Part shown: one piece after another, positions 1 through 5,913 of the stretch
Layout: each line of letters begins with the position of its first letter
How positions within the stretch are numbered: the stretch's first letter is position 1
Origin: an uncultured Lachnospiraceae bacterium
Lineage (GTDB): Bacteria; Bacillota; Clostridia; Lachnospirales; Lachnospiraceae
Assembly: GCA_937965795.1 (NCBI GenBank)
Contig: CALCMD010000031.1
Span: forward strand, 1-28,574
Length of the DNA stretch: 28,574 bases
Direction: 5' to 3'
Notes under the pieces: model-generated
What the model was told of the DNA's origin: nothing
Databases searched by the model: none
The model's input: the letters and a program-made list of their open reading frames with translations, nothing else
Made by a program: the position numbers and the translations under genes

Positions 1-19
1 CACGACGCTCTTCCGATCT
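1..19. other. Illumina adapter remnant at contig end
   Basis: The first 19 bases match the 3' end of the Illumina TruSeq universal adapter, ending in CTCTTCCGATCT. This is not genomic DNA. Biological sequence starts at about base 20, in the middle of a gene. Confidence 0.95.
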
Positions 20-45
20 ATATCTGATGCAAACATCAATTTCAT
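20..45 (-). CDS. YfcE-type metallophosphoesterase, 5' fragment only (truncated by contig end)
   Basis: A minus-strand ATG at 43-45 has an AGGAGA ribosome-binding site at 52-57. Only nine codons remain, reading MKLMFASDI, before the adapter interrupts the frame. This N-terminus is typical of YfcE/MJ0936-type phosphodiesterases, which begin with a beta strand leading into the metal-binding D-x-H motif (usually SDIHG). Here the Asp is present and the His would be the next residue. The gene starts 57 bases downstream of the rhodanese stop on the same strand, so the two may be co-transcribed. The family call rests on nine residues and is tentative; that a gene starts here is better supported because of the ribosome-binding site. 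Confidence 0.55.
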
Positions 46-102
46 ATGTTTATCTCCTTATTTTTCCATCTTGTTTTATCTTAATGCCCTCCAGGAGAGC
101 TG

Positions 103-399
103 TCAATCAAAACTTGACTTATAAGCATGGATTCCGCCAATGAGTGTCTTTACCCGATATCCCCGGGCCGCCAGCTCTTTCGCCGCTACCATGCTTGTCG
201 CACCCCGTTCACAATAAAGAAGTAATGTCATGTCTCTTGGAAGCTCTCTGCATCTTCCAAGCCTCTCATATGGAATATTAACCGCTCCTCTGATATGCTG
301 TACCCGATATTCCTCCGGCGTGCGCAAATCTATGATAAATACATTTCCACCTTTCACATACCGATCCAGTTCACCGGCTCCTATCATGCCAAAATCCAA
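103..399 (-). CDS. Rhodanese-like domain protein, single domain, TTG start
   Basis: A 98-residue single-domain rhodanese homologue. The fold's landmarks are visible: IIDLRTPEEYRVQHIRGAVNIP near residues 21-43 (D-x-R and the H-I-x-G-A-x-N-I segment) and an active-site loop CERGATS whose Cys would carry the persulfide. Such proteins move sulfane sulfur between thiols, but the physiological acceptor is unknown. The start is taken as TTG at 397-399 because GGAGGG lies seven bases upstream; the first in-frame ATG (385-387) is about 19 bases from that site and would delete the first beta strand. There is no signal peptide, so it should be cytoplasmic. It lies 57 bases upstream of the truncated YfcE-like gene. 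A TATACT hexamer is visible upstream but no convincing -35 element. Confidence 0.88.
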   Translation of the reverse strand: MDFGMIGAGELDRYVKGGNVFIIDLRTPEEYRVQHIRGAVNIPYERLGRCRELPRDMTLLLYCERGATSMVAAKELAARGYRVKTLIGGIHAYKSSFD

Positions 400-449
400 A
401 TAGATTCCCTCCTCATTGAATTCTCTTGCTGTTAGTATATGTGAGACTC

Positions 450-480
450 AAAAAAAAGCGCCGCAAAACGGCGCTTTTTT
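450..480. terminator. Bidirectional intrinsic terminator
   Basis: A seven-base-pair GC-rich stem (AGCGCCG 457-463, CGGCGCT 469-475) with loop CAAAA is flanked by an A-run on the left and a T-run on the right, so it can end transcription on either strand. It terminates the Asn/Ser-rich gene (minus) and separates it from the rhodanese gene. Confidence 0.85.
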
Positions 481-488
481 CGGAAGAT

Positions 489-701
489 TTAGTAATTGGA
501 CTCGTTGCTGTAACTGTTCTTATCGCTGCTGTTCTTATCGCTGCTGTTTTTAGAATTGTGGCAGTTTTCTGCATTCTGAGAAGAGTTTCTCGTTGCATTC
601 TGGGAATTTGTATTGCCTGCTGCATTTCTGGATGTTGTGCTTGTTTCAGAATTGTTTGTGCTGTTCTGGGCTTTGTTTTTTGAGTTTGTATTCTTTGCCA
701 T
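489..701 (-). CDS. Small Asn/Ser-rich low-complexity protein, function unknown
   Basis: A 70-residue hydrophilic protein built almost entirely of Asn, Ser, Thr, Lys, Ala, Glu and Gln, with one Cys-His pair (ENCHNS) and a short tandem repeat (SSDKN twice) near the C-terminus. That it is a gene is supported by an AGGAGG site at 711-716 placed ideally before the ATG at 699-701, and by a strong terminator nine bases past the stop. There is no signal peptide, membrane segment or recognisable fold. It is reminiscent of small polar proteins made in sporulating Clostridia, but no spore-specific signature such as the alpha/beta-SASP or gamma-SASP motif is visible. The neighbouring genes give no functional clue. 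Confidence 0.7.
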   Translation of the reverse strand: MAKNTNSKNKAQNSTNNSETSTTSRNAAGNTNSQNATRNSSQNAENCHNSKNSSDKNSSDKNSYSNESNY

Positions 702-828
702 TTCAAATTTCCTCCTGAAAAATAAGAATTATTTGTTGCATTTCTATTGTCCCTCTTTCTTATTTTTTTATGCACCGGAAAAAGATTGTCGGAAAACGCC
801 AAAAAATGAAAATTCTGATAAATTTATA

Positions 829-857
829 TTGCATTTTTTACCAATATGTATTATAAT
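829..857 (+). promoter_or_regulatory. Possible distal promoter for the M18 aminopeptidase gene
   Basis: TTGCAT at 829-834 is separated by 17 bases from a perfect TATAAT at 852-857. It lies upstream of a second, better promoter. The 332-base gap from 702 to 1033 holds these two promoters and one hairpin; no gene is visible in it. Confidence 0.4.
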
Positions 858-892
858 TTCGATGTAAAAGAATTTACCCTTCAAAAAATTTT

Positions 893-921
893 TTTACAAC
901 CCCTTATTAATTATTTATACT
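893..921 (+). promoter_or_regulatory. SigA-type promoter of the M18 aminopeptidase gene
   Basis: TTTACA at 893-898, a 17-base spacer, and TATACT at 916-921. The hexamers are identical to those found before nrdD in this window. Transcription should start near 928, about 105 bases before the start codon. Confidence 0.65.
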
Positions 922-927
922 CCCCTC

Positions 928-960
928 GAAACAGTCGGTAGCTCCCCTACCGGCTGTTTC
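928..960 (+). promoter_or_regulatory. Stable hairpin at the predicted 5' end of the aminopeptidase mRNA
   Basis: Fourteen bases (928-941) pair with 947-960 through a five-base loop, with a single G-T wobble. No T-run follows, so it is not an ordinary intrinsic terminator. Because the predicted transcription start is at about 928, the mRNA would begin with this stem. Confidence 0.6.
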
Positions 961-1033
961 ACGTTACAGGAAAGATTCCTGCATACTTTCCACATTTATG
1001 CGGAATCCTGAAATTACAAGCGAGGTAACTACA

Positions 1034-2350
1034 ATGAATACAGATACAATTCACAGACTTTTTCATTTTTTAAAGAAAAGCCCCTCCGCCTTTCATGCCG
1101 TCCGGACGATTTCGGAACTGCTGCTGGCTGACGGGTATCATGAACTTCTCGAAAGTGAAAGCTGGAACATCACCCCTGGAGGGAAATACTTCGTCTCCCG
1201 AAACGGTTCCAGCATTATCGCTTTCCATACAGGAAAAGTATCCTGGGACTATGGATTCCAGATCTGTGCTTCCCACAGCGATTCCCCAACCTTTAAATTA
1301 AAGGAACATGCCGAACTGGAGGTTCGTGGAAAATACACGCAGCTAAACACCGAAGGCTACGGCGGTATGCTCTGCTCCACCTGGTTTGACCGTCCGCTCT
1401 CCATCGCAGGAAGAGTCGTTATCAAAAAGGAACATTCTTACCAGGTGCAGCTTCTGGACATCGACCGGGATCTCTTATTAATTCCCAGTCTGGCAATTCA
1501 TATGAACCGCCAGGCAAACGACGGATTTTCCTACAATAAACAGATTGATCTGCTCCCACTGTTTACAGACTCTGCATGTACCCAAAACAGCTTCCGGCGC
1601 TTTTTAGCCAGTGAACTAAAATTTTCGGAAGATTCTATTTATGGTACGGACCTGTATTTATACAATCGTTCCGAACCTTCTCTTTGGGGAAAAAATATGG
1701 AATTTCTTTCCGCTCCCCGACTGGATAATCTGGAATGTGCCTATGCGTCCCTGATGGGATTTTTACATGGCGCCCCACAAAACACGATAAATGTCTATGC
1801 CTGTTTTGATAATGAAGAAGTCGGTTCCGGAACCAGACAGGGCGCAGGTTCTTCTTTCCTGTACGATGTCCTGCACCGCATCAACGATGCTCTGGGTAAA
1901 AACGGGGAAGATTATCAAAAAGCAGTTGCCCGCAGCTTCCTCATCAGTGCGGACAATGCACATGCCGTCCATCCAAACCATCCGGAAAAGACCGATACCG
2001 CAAACTGCGTGTATATGAATCAAGGCGTCGTCATCAAATCACATGCAGGCCAGAAGTACACCAGCGACGCCGTCAGCATCGCCATTTTCAGAGCGCTCTG
2101 TGAACAAGCGCACGTCCCGGTACAGTTCTTTTCCAACCGTTCCGACCAGGCGGGCGGAAGCACACTGGGAAATATTTCATCTCAGAAAGTCCCCGTCAGG
2201 GCTGTGGACGTCGGCCTGGCGCAGCTTTCCATGCACTCCGCCTATGAAACAGCGGGAGCGAAAGATGTGGAGGATATGATACGGGTTATGGAAACTTTTT
2301 ATCAGTCCTGTGTACGGATAAATGGAGAAGGCGGATTTTCTCTTTCCTAG
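1034..2350 (+). CDS. apeB: M18 family aminopeptidase
   Basis: A 438-residue cytosolic dinuclear-zinc aminopeptidase of the M18 family (aspartyl aminopeptidase/ApeB type), which removes N-terminal residues from peptides. Conserved blocks appear in order: SHSDSPTFKLK with metal-ligand H81 and D83, DNEEVGSGTRQGAGS containing the catalytic Glu pair near residues 266-267, SADNAHAVHPNHPEK, and the C-terminal GGSTLGNISS and MHSAYETAG with the last metal-binding His. Length is usual for the family. The start is set at the ATG at 1034, preceded by GAGG with good spacing; an in-frame ATG 36 bases upstream has no ribosome-binding site. The gene is monocistronic, with its own promoter, a leader hairpin and a shared terminator. 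The symbol follows the ApeB-like family name; the exact subfamily and substrate preference are not proven. Confidence 0.93.
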   Translation: MNTDTIHRLFHFLKKSPSAFHAVRTISELLLADGYHELLESESWNITPGGKYFVSRNGSSIIAFHTGKVSWDYGFQICASHSDSPTFKLKEHAELEVRGKYTQLNTEGYGGMLCSTWFDRPLSIAGRVVIKKEHSYQVQLLDIDRDLLLIPSLAIHMNRQANDGFSYNKQIDLLPLFTDSACTQNSFRRFLASELKFSEDSIYGTDLYLYNRSEPSLWGKNMEFLSAPRLDNLECAYASLMGFLHGAPQNTINVYACFDNEEVGSGTRQGAGSSFLYDVLHRINDALGKNGEDYQKAVARSFLISADNAHAVHPNHPEKTDTANCVYMNQGVVIKSHAGQKYTSDAVSIAIFRALCEQAHVPVQFFSNRSDQAGGSTLGNISSQKVPVRAVDVGLAQLSMHSAYETAGAKDVEDMIRVMETFYQSCVRINGEGGFSLS

Positions 2351-2380
2351 AAGGATTTCGCCCGTTTTGCATTTCCTGCA

Positions 2381-2424
2381 AGCAAAAAGAGGAACCAGCC
2401 CTGCGACTGATTCCTCTTTTTGCT
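2381..2424. terminator. Bidirectional terminator between convergent genes
   Basis: AGCAAAAAGAGGAACCAG at 2381-2398 pairs with 2407-2424 with one wobble over 18 base pairs; the stem contains A5 on one side and T5 on the other. It lies in the 85-base gap between the aminopeptidase stop and the stop of the convergent surface-protein gene and can serve both. Confidence 0.85.
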
Positions 2425-2435
2425 GTCTTTATCTT

Positions 2436-4973
2436 TTATTTCTTTTTGTAAACTGCCTTTTTCCCAACACCTGCGGATTTCATTGCTTTTTTCAGTTTCT
2501 TTACTTCTTTCGCAGCCATCTTCTTCGGATAGTTTACTTTTACATTTGCTTTCACACCCTTGAATGCCTGTTTTGCGATCTTCGGAGCTTTTTTCGCTTT
2601 AAAGGTTACGGTAGCAAGCTTCTTGCAGTTAAAGAATGCTTTCTTTCCAATGCTGGTTACGTTTGCGCCAACGGTAACAGATTTCAGCTTTGCATTCTTC
2701 TGGATTGCCCCCGCTACCACGGAAGTCACCTTATAAGTTACGCCATTCTGTTTTACAGTAGCCGGAATGTTAAGCTTAGTGCCAGTTGCGCCAGCTACTG
2801 CTACCGTATTGCCTTTTGTTACTTTATAAGTAACGGAACCTGCCTTGAAAGTATCGCCTACAGCCAGACCAGCCTTTTTCAGCGCTGCCTTTGCATCGTT
2901 GAGCGCTTTTACCGCTGCGTTTACTTCCACACGGGTAGCTGCATCACCTTTTGCTGCTACAGCCTGTGCTGCCTTCAGCGCATTCTGGAATGCTGTCCAG
3001 CTTTCTGCGGTATAGTTGTCATTCTTTACTGCTCCTGCCGCTGCAACCGCAGAATTCAGAGAAGCTTTCTCTGCGCTGCCTGCCGGTGCTGCTACCAGCG
3101 CTGCCTTTGCGGTATTCAGATCTTCGAGAGCCTTTGCAACGTCCGCATTCGTAGCTGTTGCAGAGTTCAATGCGTTTTCGACTGCTGCCAGCGCATCTGC
3201 AAATGCTGCCCAGCTTTCTTCCGTATAATCTCCCTTCACAAGAGCTGACGCCGCGCCGTAAGCTGCCTGTAAACCTGCTTTTTCTTCCGTCGTCGCTGCA
3301 CGCTCTACCAGTTTATCTTTTGCACCGTTCAGGGCAGTGACCTGTGCGTTTACTTCTGTACTTGTAACGCTTTCTTTTTTATCAATCTTGTCAAGAACCG
3401 CTTTTGCTGCTGCCAGTGTGTTCGTAAACTCTGTCCAGCTTGCGTCTGTAGACATCCCTTTTTCCACAGTCTTCAGCTCATCATACTTGCTCTGGAGAGC
3501 TGTCTTGTCAACCAGAACCAGTCTGTTGGAAGTCGTAGTAAGATTTGTCTTTAAGGTATTTGCCTGAGATGTGGTAAGTTCTGCCTCTTCATCGTCAAGA
3601 ACCGTCTTTGCTGCGCTTAACGCTTCTCCATACGCAGTCCATGTATCGCTGTAATATTTATTTTCTGTATTCTCGGCGCCTTTGGCTGCTACCACCCGAT
3701 CATACTCAGCCTGAAGCTCCGTCGGATCTGCCTTGCTTACTTTTTCATAATTTACATTTCTTACCAGCAATGCAGCGCCTGCTCCTGCTGTCATGGAAAG
3801 GCTGCCTGCCTGTGCTCCTGCACAGGAAACGTCTGCTGCCAGAGCGACTGCGTCTCCACCGGCCGGTGTAACGCTTGCCGTAAGCTTACCATTATTGACC
3901 GTTGCGCTGATTGTATAATCGGTATCCTGCGCCAGAGCCGGACCGACATTTACCTGCGTGGTCTGCTCTCCAACGGCATAGTACCATTTGCTGCCGTCAA
4001 ATCCAACCTTTACATCGCCTGCGCCCAGTGCAAATGCTGCGTTGTTCGCCTGCGGGCGTACGACTGCGGACAGTGTGCCTTCTGCGAAATCTGTCACGTC
4101 GGCAGATGTTGCGGTCGTTCCTGCCGCTACCTCTGCATAATCTGTTCCGCCGACAACATCTCCTGTTTCAAAGAGCTGGCCTTCTCTTTCTCTTACCCAA
4201 GTAAAACTGTCAAATGCGACTTCCTGTCCGCCAATTGTCATGTTGCGGATATTCATATCTGTCAACTGTACAGGATCGCCATAACTTCCCGCTTTAAATC
4301 CCATGCGGATTGGCGCCGCCGCGCCGTCTTCACCAGCCGTCGCCGCATAGGTGTCCAAAGCGCTTAAGGCATCCGCGGCATCCCCGGATATCTCAACCCC
4401 TTCTGTCTCTTCTGAACCTTCCGGAGTTACAGTTACCTTGACGCTTCCGGATTCCAGATATTCAATCTTTACATTTGCAAACTTATTGTCTTCCAGATTG
4501 GTCATGCCTGAAATTTGCGGATATCCTGTAAGACTGTCACATTTGTATTCCAGCAGCCATTTGTCAAGATCATAGTTCAGATAAGCCCAGTGTGTACTGT
4601 CCACATACTTCACCATGATACCGAAACGCATATTGGCAAGCGTTCTGTTTGGATAGAGATCCACAGAGATGGTCTTATCCACGTCTGTCTCCATAGTCAT
4701 GTCATTCCCTGCTGCCAGAATAACGGCCGGCGCCGTCTCTGCCGCATAGTCAGTGTTTATGTTATTGTTTGCGCTTGATGACTTCAGATGCCAGGTCTCC
4801 TGTCCTCCAATATTCTGCGCGCCGAGCTCCGGACTCCAGGTTCCTGATGTCTCTACATTGGTTCCCGTTGACGTTGTTACGATTTTTGCAGCATTTACCG
4901 TCATGGCGCCCGGTAAAACCGCGGTTACGGCAAGTGTCGCTGCAAGCACTTTTGCTAAAATGCTTTTCTTCAT
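2436..4973 (-). CDS. Secreted multidomain surface protein: lectin-like modules, four FIVAR repeats, BspA-like LRR, Lys-rich tail
   Basis: An 845-residue exported protein. A Sec signal peptide covers about residues 1-29 (MKK, hydrophobic core, cleavage near VNA-A). Two beta-rich segments follow (about 40-250 and 255-415) that look like concanavalin/laminin-G-type sugar-binding modules, for example the DSTHWAYLNYD stretch. Four helical FIVAR-type repeats of about 65-70 residues follow, each with the mark (Y/A)-x-x-x-S/T-W-x-x-(F/Y) and a trailing L-x-x-A-x-x-x-L. The C-terminus has a leucine-rich LRR_5/BspA module (TSIGKKAFFNCKKLATVTF) and ends in a strongly basic Lys-rich stretch. There is no LPXTG motif, SLH domain or C-terminal membrane helix, so attachment is unclear. 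The probable role is binding glycans or the cell wall. No catalytic residues were recognised. AGGAGG precedes the ATG with ideal spacing. Confidence 0.85.
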   Translation of the reverse strand: MKKSILAKVLAATLAVTAVLPGAMTVNAAKIVTTSTGTNVETSGTWSPELGAQNIGGQETWHLKSSSANNNINTDYAAETAPAVILAAGNDMTMETDVDKTISVDLYPNRTLANMRFGIMVKYVDSTHWAYLNYDLDKWLLEYKCDSLTGYPQISGMTNLEDNKFANVKIEYLESGSVKVTVTPEGSEETEGVEISGDAADALSALDTYAATAGEDGAAAPIRMGFKAGSYGDPVQLTDMNIRNMTIGGQEVAFDSFTWVREREGQLFETGDVVGGTDYAEVAAGTTATSADVTDFAEGTLSAVVRPQANNAAFALGAGDVKVGFDGSKWYYAVGEQTTQVNVGPALAQDTDYTISATVNNGKLTASVTPAGGDAVALAADVSCAGAQAGSLSMTAGAGAALLVRNVNYEKVSKADPTELQAEYDRVVAAKGAENTENKYYSDTWTAYGEALSAAKTVLDDEEAELTTSQANTLKTNLTTTSNRLVLVDKTALQSKYDELKTVEKGMSTDASWTEFTNTLAAAKAVLDKIDKKESVTSTEVNAQVTALNGAKDKLVERAATTEEKAGLQAAYGAASALVKGDYTEESWAAFADALAAVENALNSATATNADVAKALEDLNTAKAALVAAPAGSAEKASLNSAVAAAGAVKNDNYTAESWTAFQNALKAAQAVAAKGDAATRVEVNAAVKALNDAKAALKKAGLAVGDTFKAGSVTYKVTKGNTVAVAGATGTKLNIPATVKQNGVTYKVTSVVAGAIQKNAKLKSVTVGANVTSIGKKAFFNCKKLATVTFKAKKAPKIAKQAFKGVKANVKVNYPKKMAAKEVKKLKKAMKSAGVGKKAVYKKK

Positions 4974-5040
4974 ACGTTTATCCTCCTTTTTTTCGAATCA
5001 ATTTTGACGTTCCGTCGAAAACTATTTCGATACTTCTTCT

Positions 5041-5069
5041 ATTATATAATTATTCCCACCAAAAATCAA
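5041..5069 (-). promoter_or_regulatory. SigA-type promoter of the FIVAR/LRR surface-protein gene
   Basis: On the minus strand TTGATT (5064-5069) is followed after 17 bases by TATAAT (5041-5046). The predicted start at about 5034 gives a leader of some 60 bases containing a small inverted repeat (5003-5021). I see no intrinsic terminator between the pflA stop and this promoter, so some read-through from pflA is possible. Confidence 0.7.
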
Positions 5070-5088
5070 GTTTTTCCTTCCCATGTTC

Positions 5089-5838
5089 CTATATTCCTGT
5101 ATGAAGTAATTGATTGGCATTCTTCACACGTTCCACCGTCGGAGGCTCAATGCCTTCCAGCTCGTATTTCATACCAAGTTCTTTCCACTTATAGGCTCCC
5201 AGCGTGTGATATGGAAGGACTTCCACCTTTTCCACATTGTGCAGGGAGCGGATGAATTCATCCAGCCGGATCAGATACTCGTCATAATCACTTCGTTCAG
5301 GCACCAGAACATGCCGAATCCAAACCGGTTTCCCAATCTCATCCAGATATCTTGCCATATCCAGAATGTTCTGGTTTGTCTGTCCGGTCAGCCTGATGTG
5401 CTGCTCCTCGTCGATATGCTTAATATCCAGCATAACCAAATCTGTAGCTTCCATCAGCTTCGCAAACTTTTCAAAGAATGGCTCCTTCTTTGTAAACGGG
5501 TTTCCACTGGTATCCAGCGTGGTATGTACCCCCATCTCTTTTGCCTTCTGAAACAGCTCTGTCAGAAAATCAATCTGCAAAAGCGGCTCGCCGCCTGTCA
5601 CCGTAATCCCGCCTTCATTCCCCCAGTAGGCGCGGTATTTGACCGCCTTTTTCAGAAGTTCGTCCGCCGTATAAGGCGTTCCCACCTGCATGTTCCAGGT
5701 GTCTGGATTATGACAGAACTGGCAGCGCATCGCACAGCCCGCAAGGAAAATCAGGTATCGAACCCCCGGCCCGTCCACAGAGCCGAAACTTTCCAGTGAA
5801 TGAACCATCCCTATGATTTCTTTTTTCTTTTCGTCCAT
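5089..5838 (-). CDS. pflA: Pyruvate formate-lyase activating enzyme (radical SAM)
   Basis: A 249-residue cytosolic radical SAM enzyme that uses a [4Fe-4S] cluster and S-adenosylmethionine to create the glycyl radical on pyruvate formate-lyase. The cluster motif C-x3-C-x2-C is present as GCAMRCQFCHNPDTW (C35, C39, C42), followed by TVTGGEPLLQ for SAM binding, LDTSG, and DLVMLDIKH. Length matches E. coli PflA (246). GGGAGG lies upstream of the ATG. It follows pflB by 75 bases on the same strand, so its partner is its direct neighbour; a terminator between them should lower pflA expression relative to pflB, as suits a catalytic activator. Tandem pflB-pflA strongly favours PFL activase over activases of other glycyl-radical enzymes. 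Confidence 0.96.
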   Translation of the reverse strand: MDEKKKEIIGMVHSLESFGSVDGPGVRYLIFLAGCAMRCQFCHNPDTWNMQVGTPYTADELLKKAVKYRAYWGNEGGITVTGGEPLLQIDFLTELFQKAKEMGVHTTLDTSGNPFTKKEPFFEKFAKLMEATDLVMLDIKHIDEEQHIRLTGQTNQNILDMARYLDEIGKPVWIRHVLVPERSDYDEYLIRLDEFIRSLHNVEKVEVLPYHTLGAYKWKELGMKYELEGIEPPTVERVKNANQLLHTGI

Positions 5839-5862
5839 AAATACCTCCCGGATTTTCCGTTT

Positions 5863-5893
5863 AAAAAGGGGCAGTTTCTTTTCAAACTGCCCC
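5863..5893 (-). terminator. Intrinsic terminator between pflB and pflA
   Basis: On the minus strand a perfect ten-base-pair stem (GGGGCAGTTT and its complement, 5868-5877 and 5884-5893) with a six-base loop is followed by TTTTT (5863-5867). It lies 20 bases after the pflB stop and 25 bases before pflA, with no promoter visible in the gap, so pflA is probably expressed by read-through. Confidence 0.85.
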
Positions 5894-5913
5894 CAATCTT
5901 CAAAAATCGTAAA

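Noticed and set aside
413..802. A longer minus-strand frame over the Asn/Ser-rich gene
   Set aside because: It runs through the terminator at 450-480 and lacks a ribosome-binding site; the frame 489-701 has both expression signals in place.
2322..3248. A 308-codon plus-strand frame opposite the FIVAR/LRR gene
   Set aside because: Cys/Phe/Arg-rich sequence without motifs, produced by the complement of Ala/Lys-rich codons; it also overlaps the end of the aminopeptidase gene.
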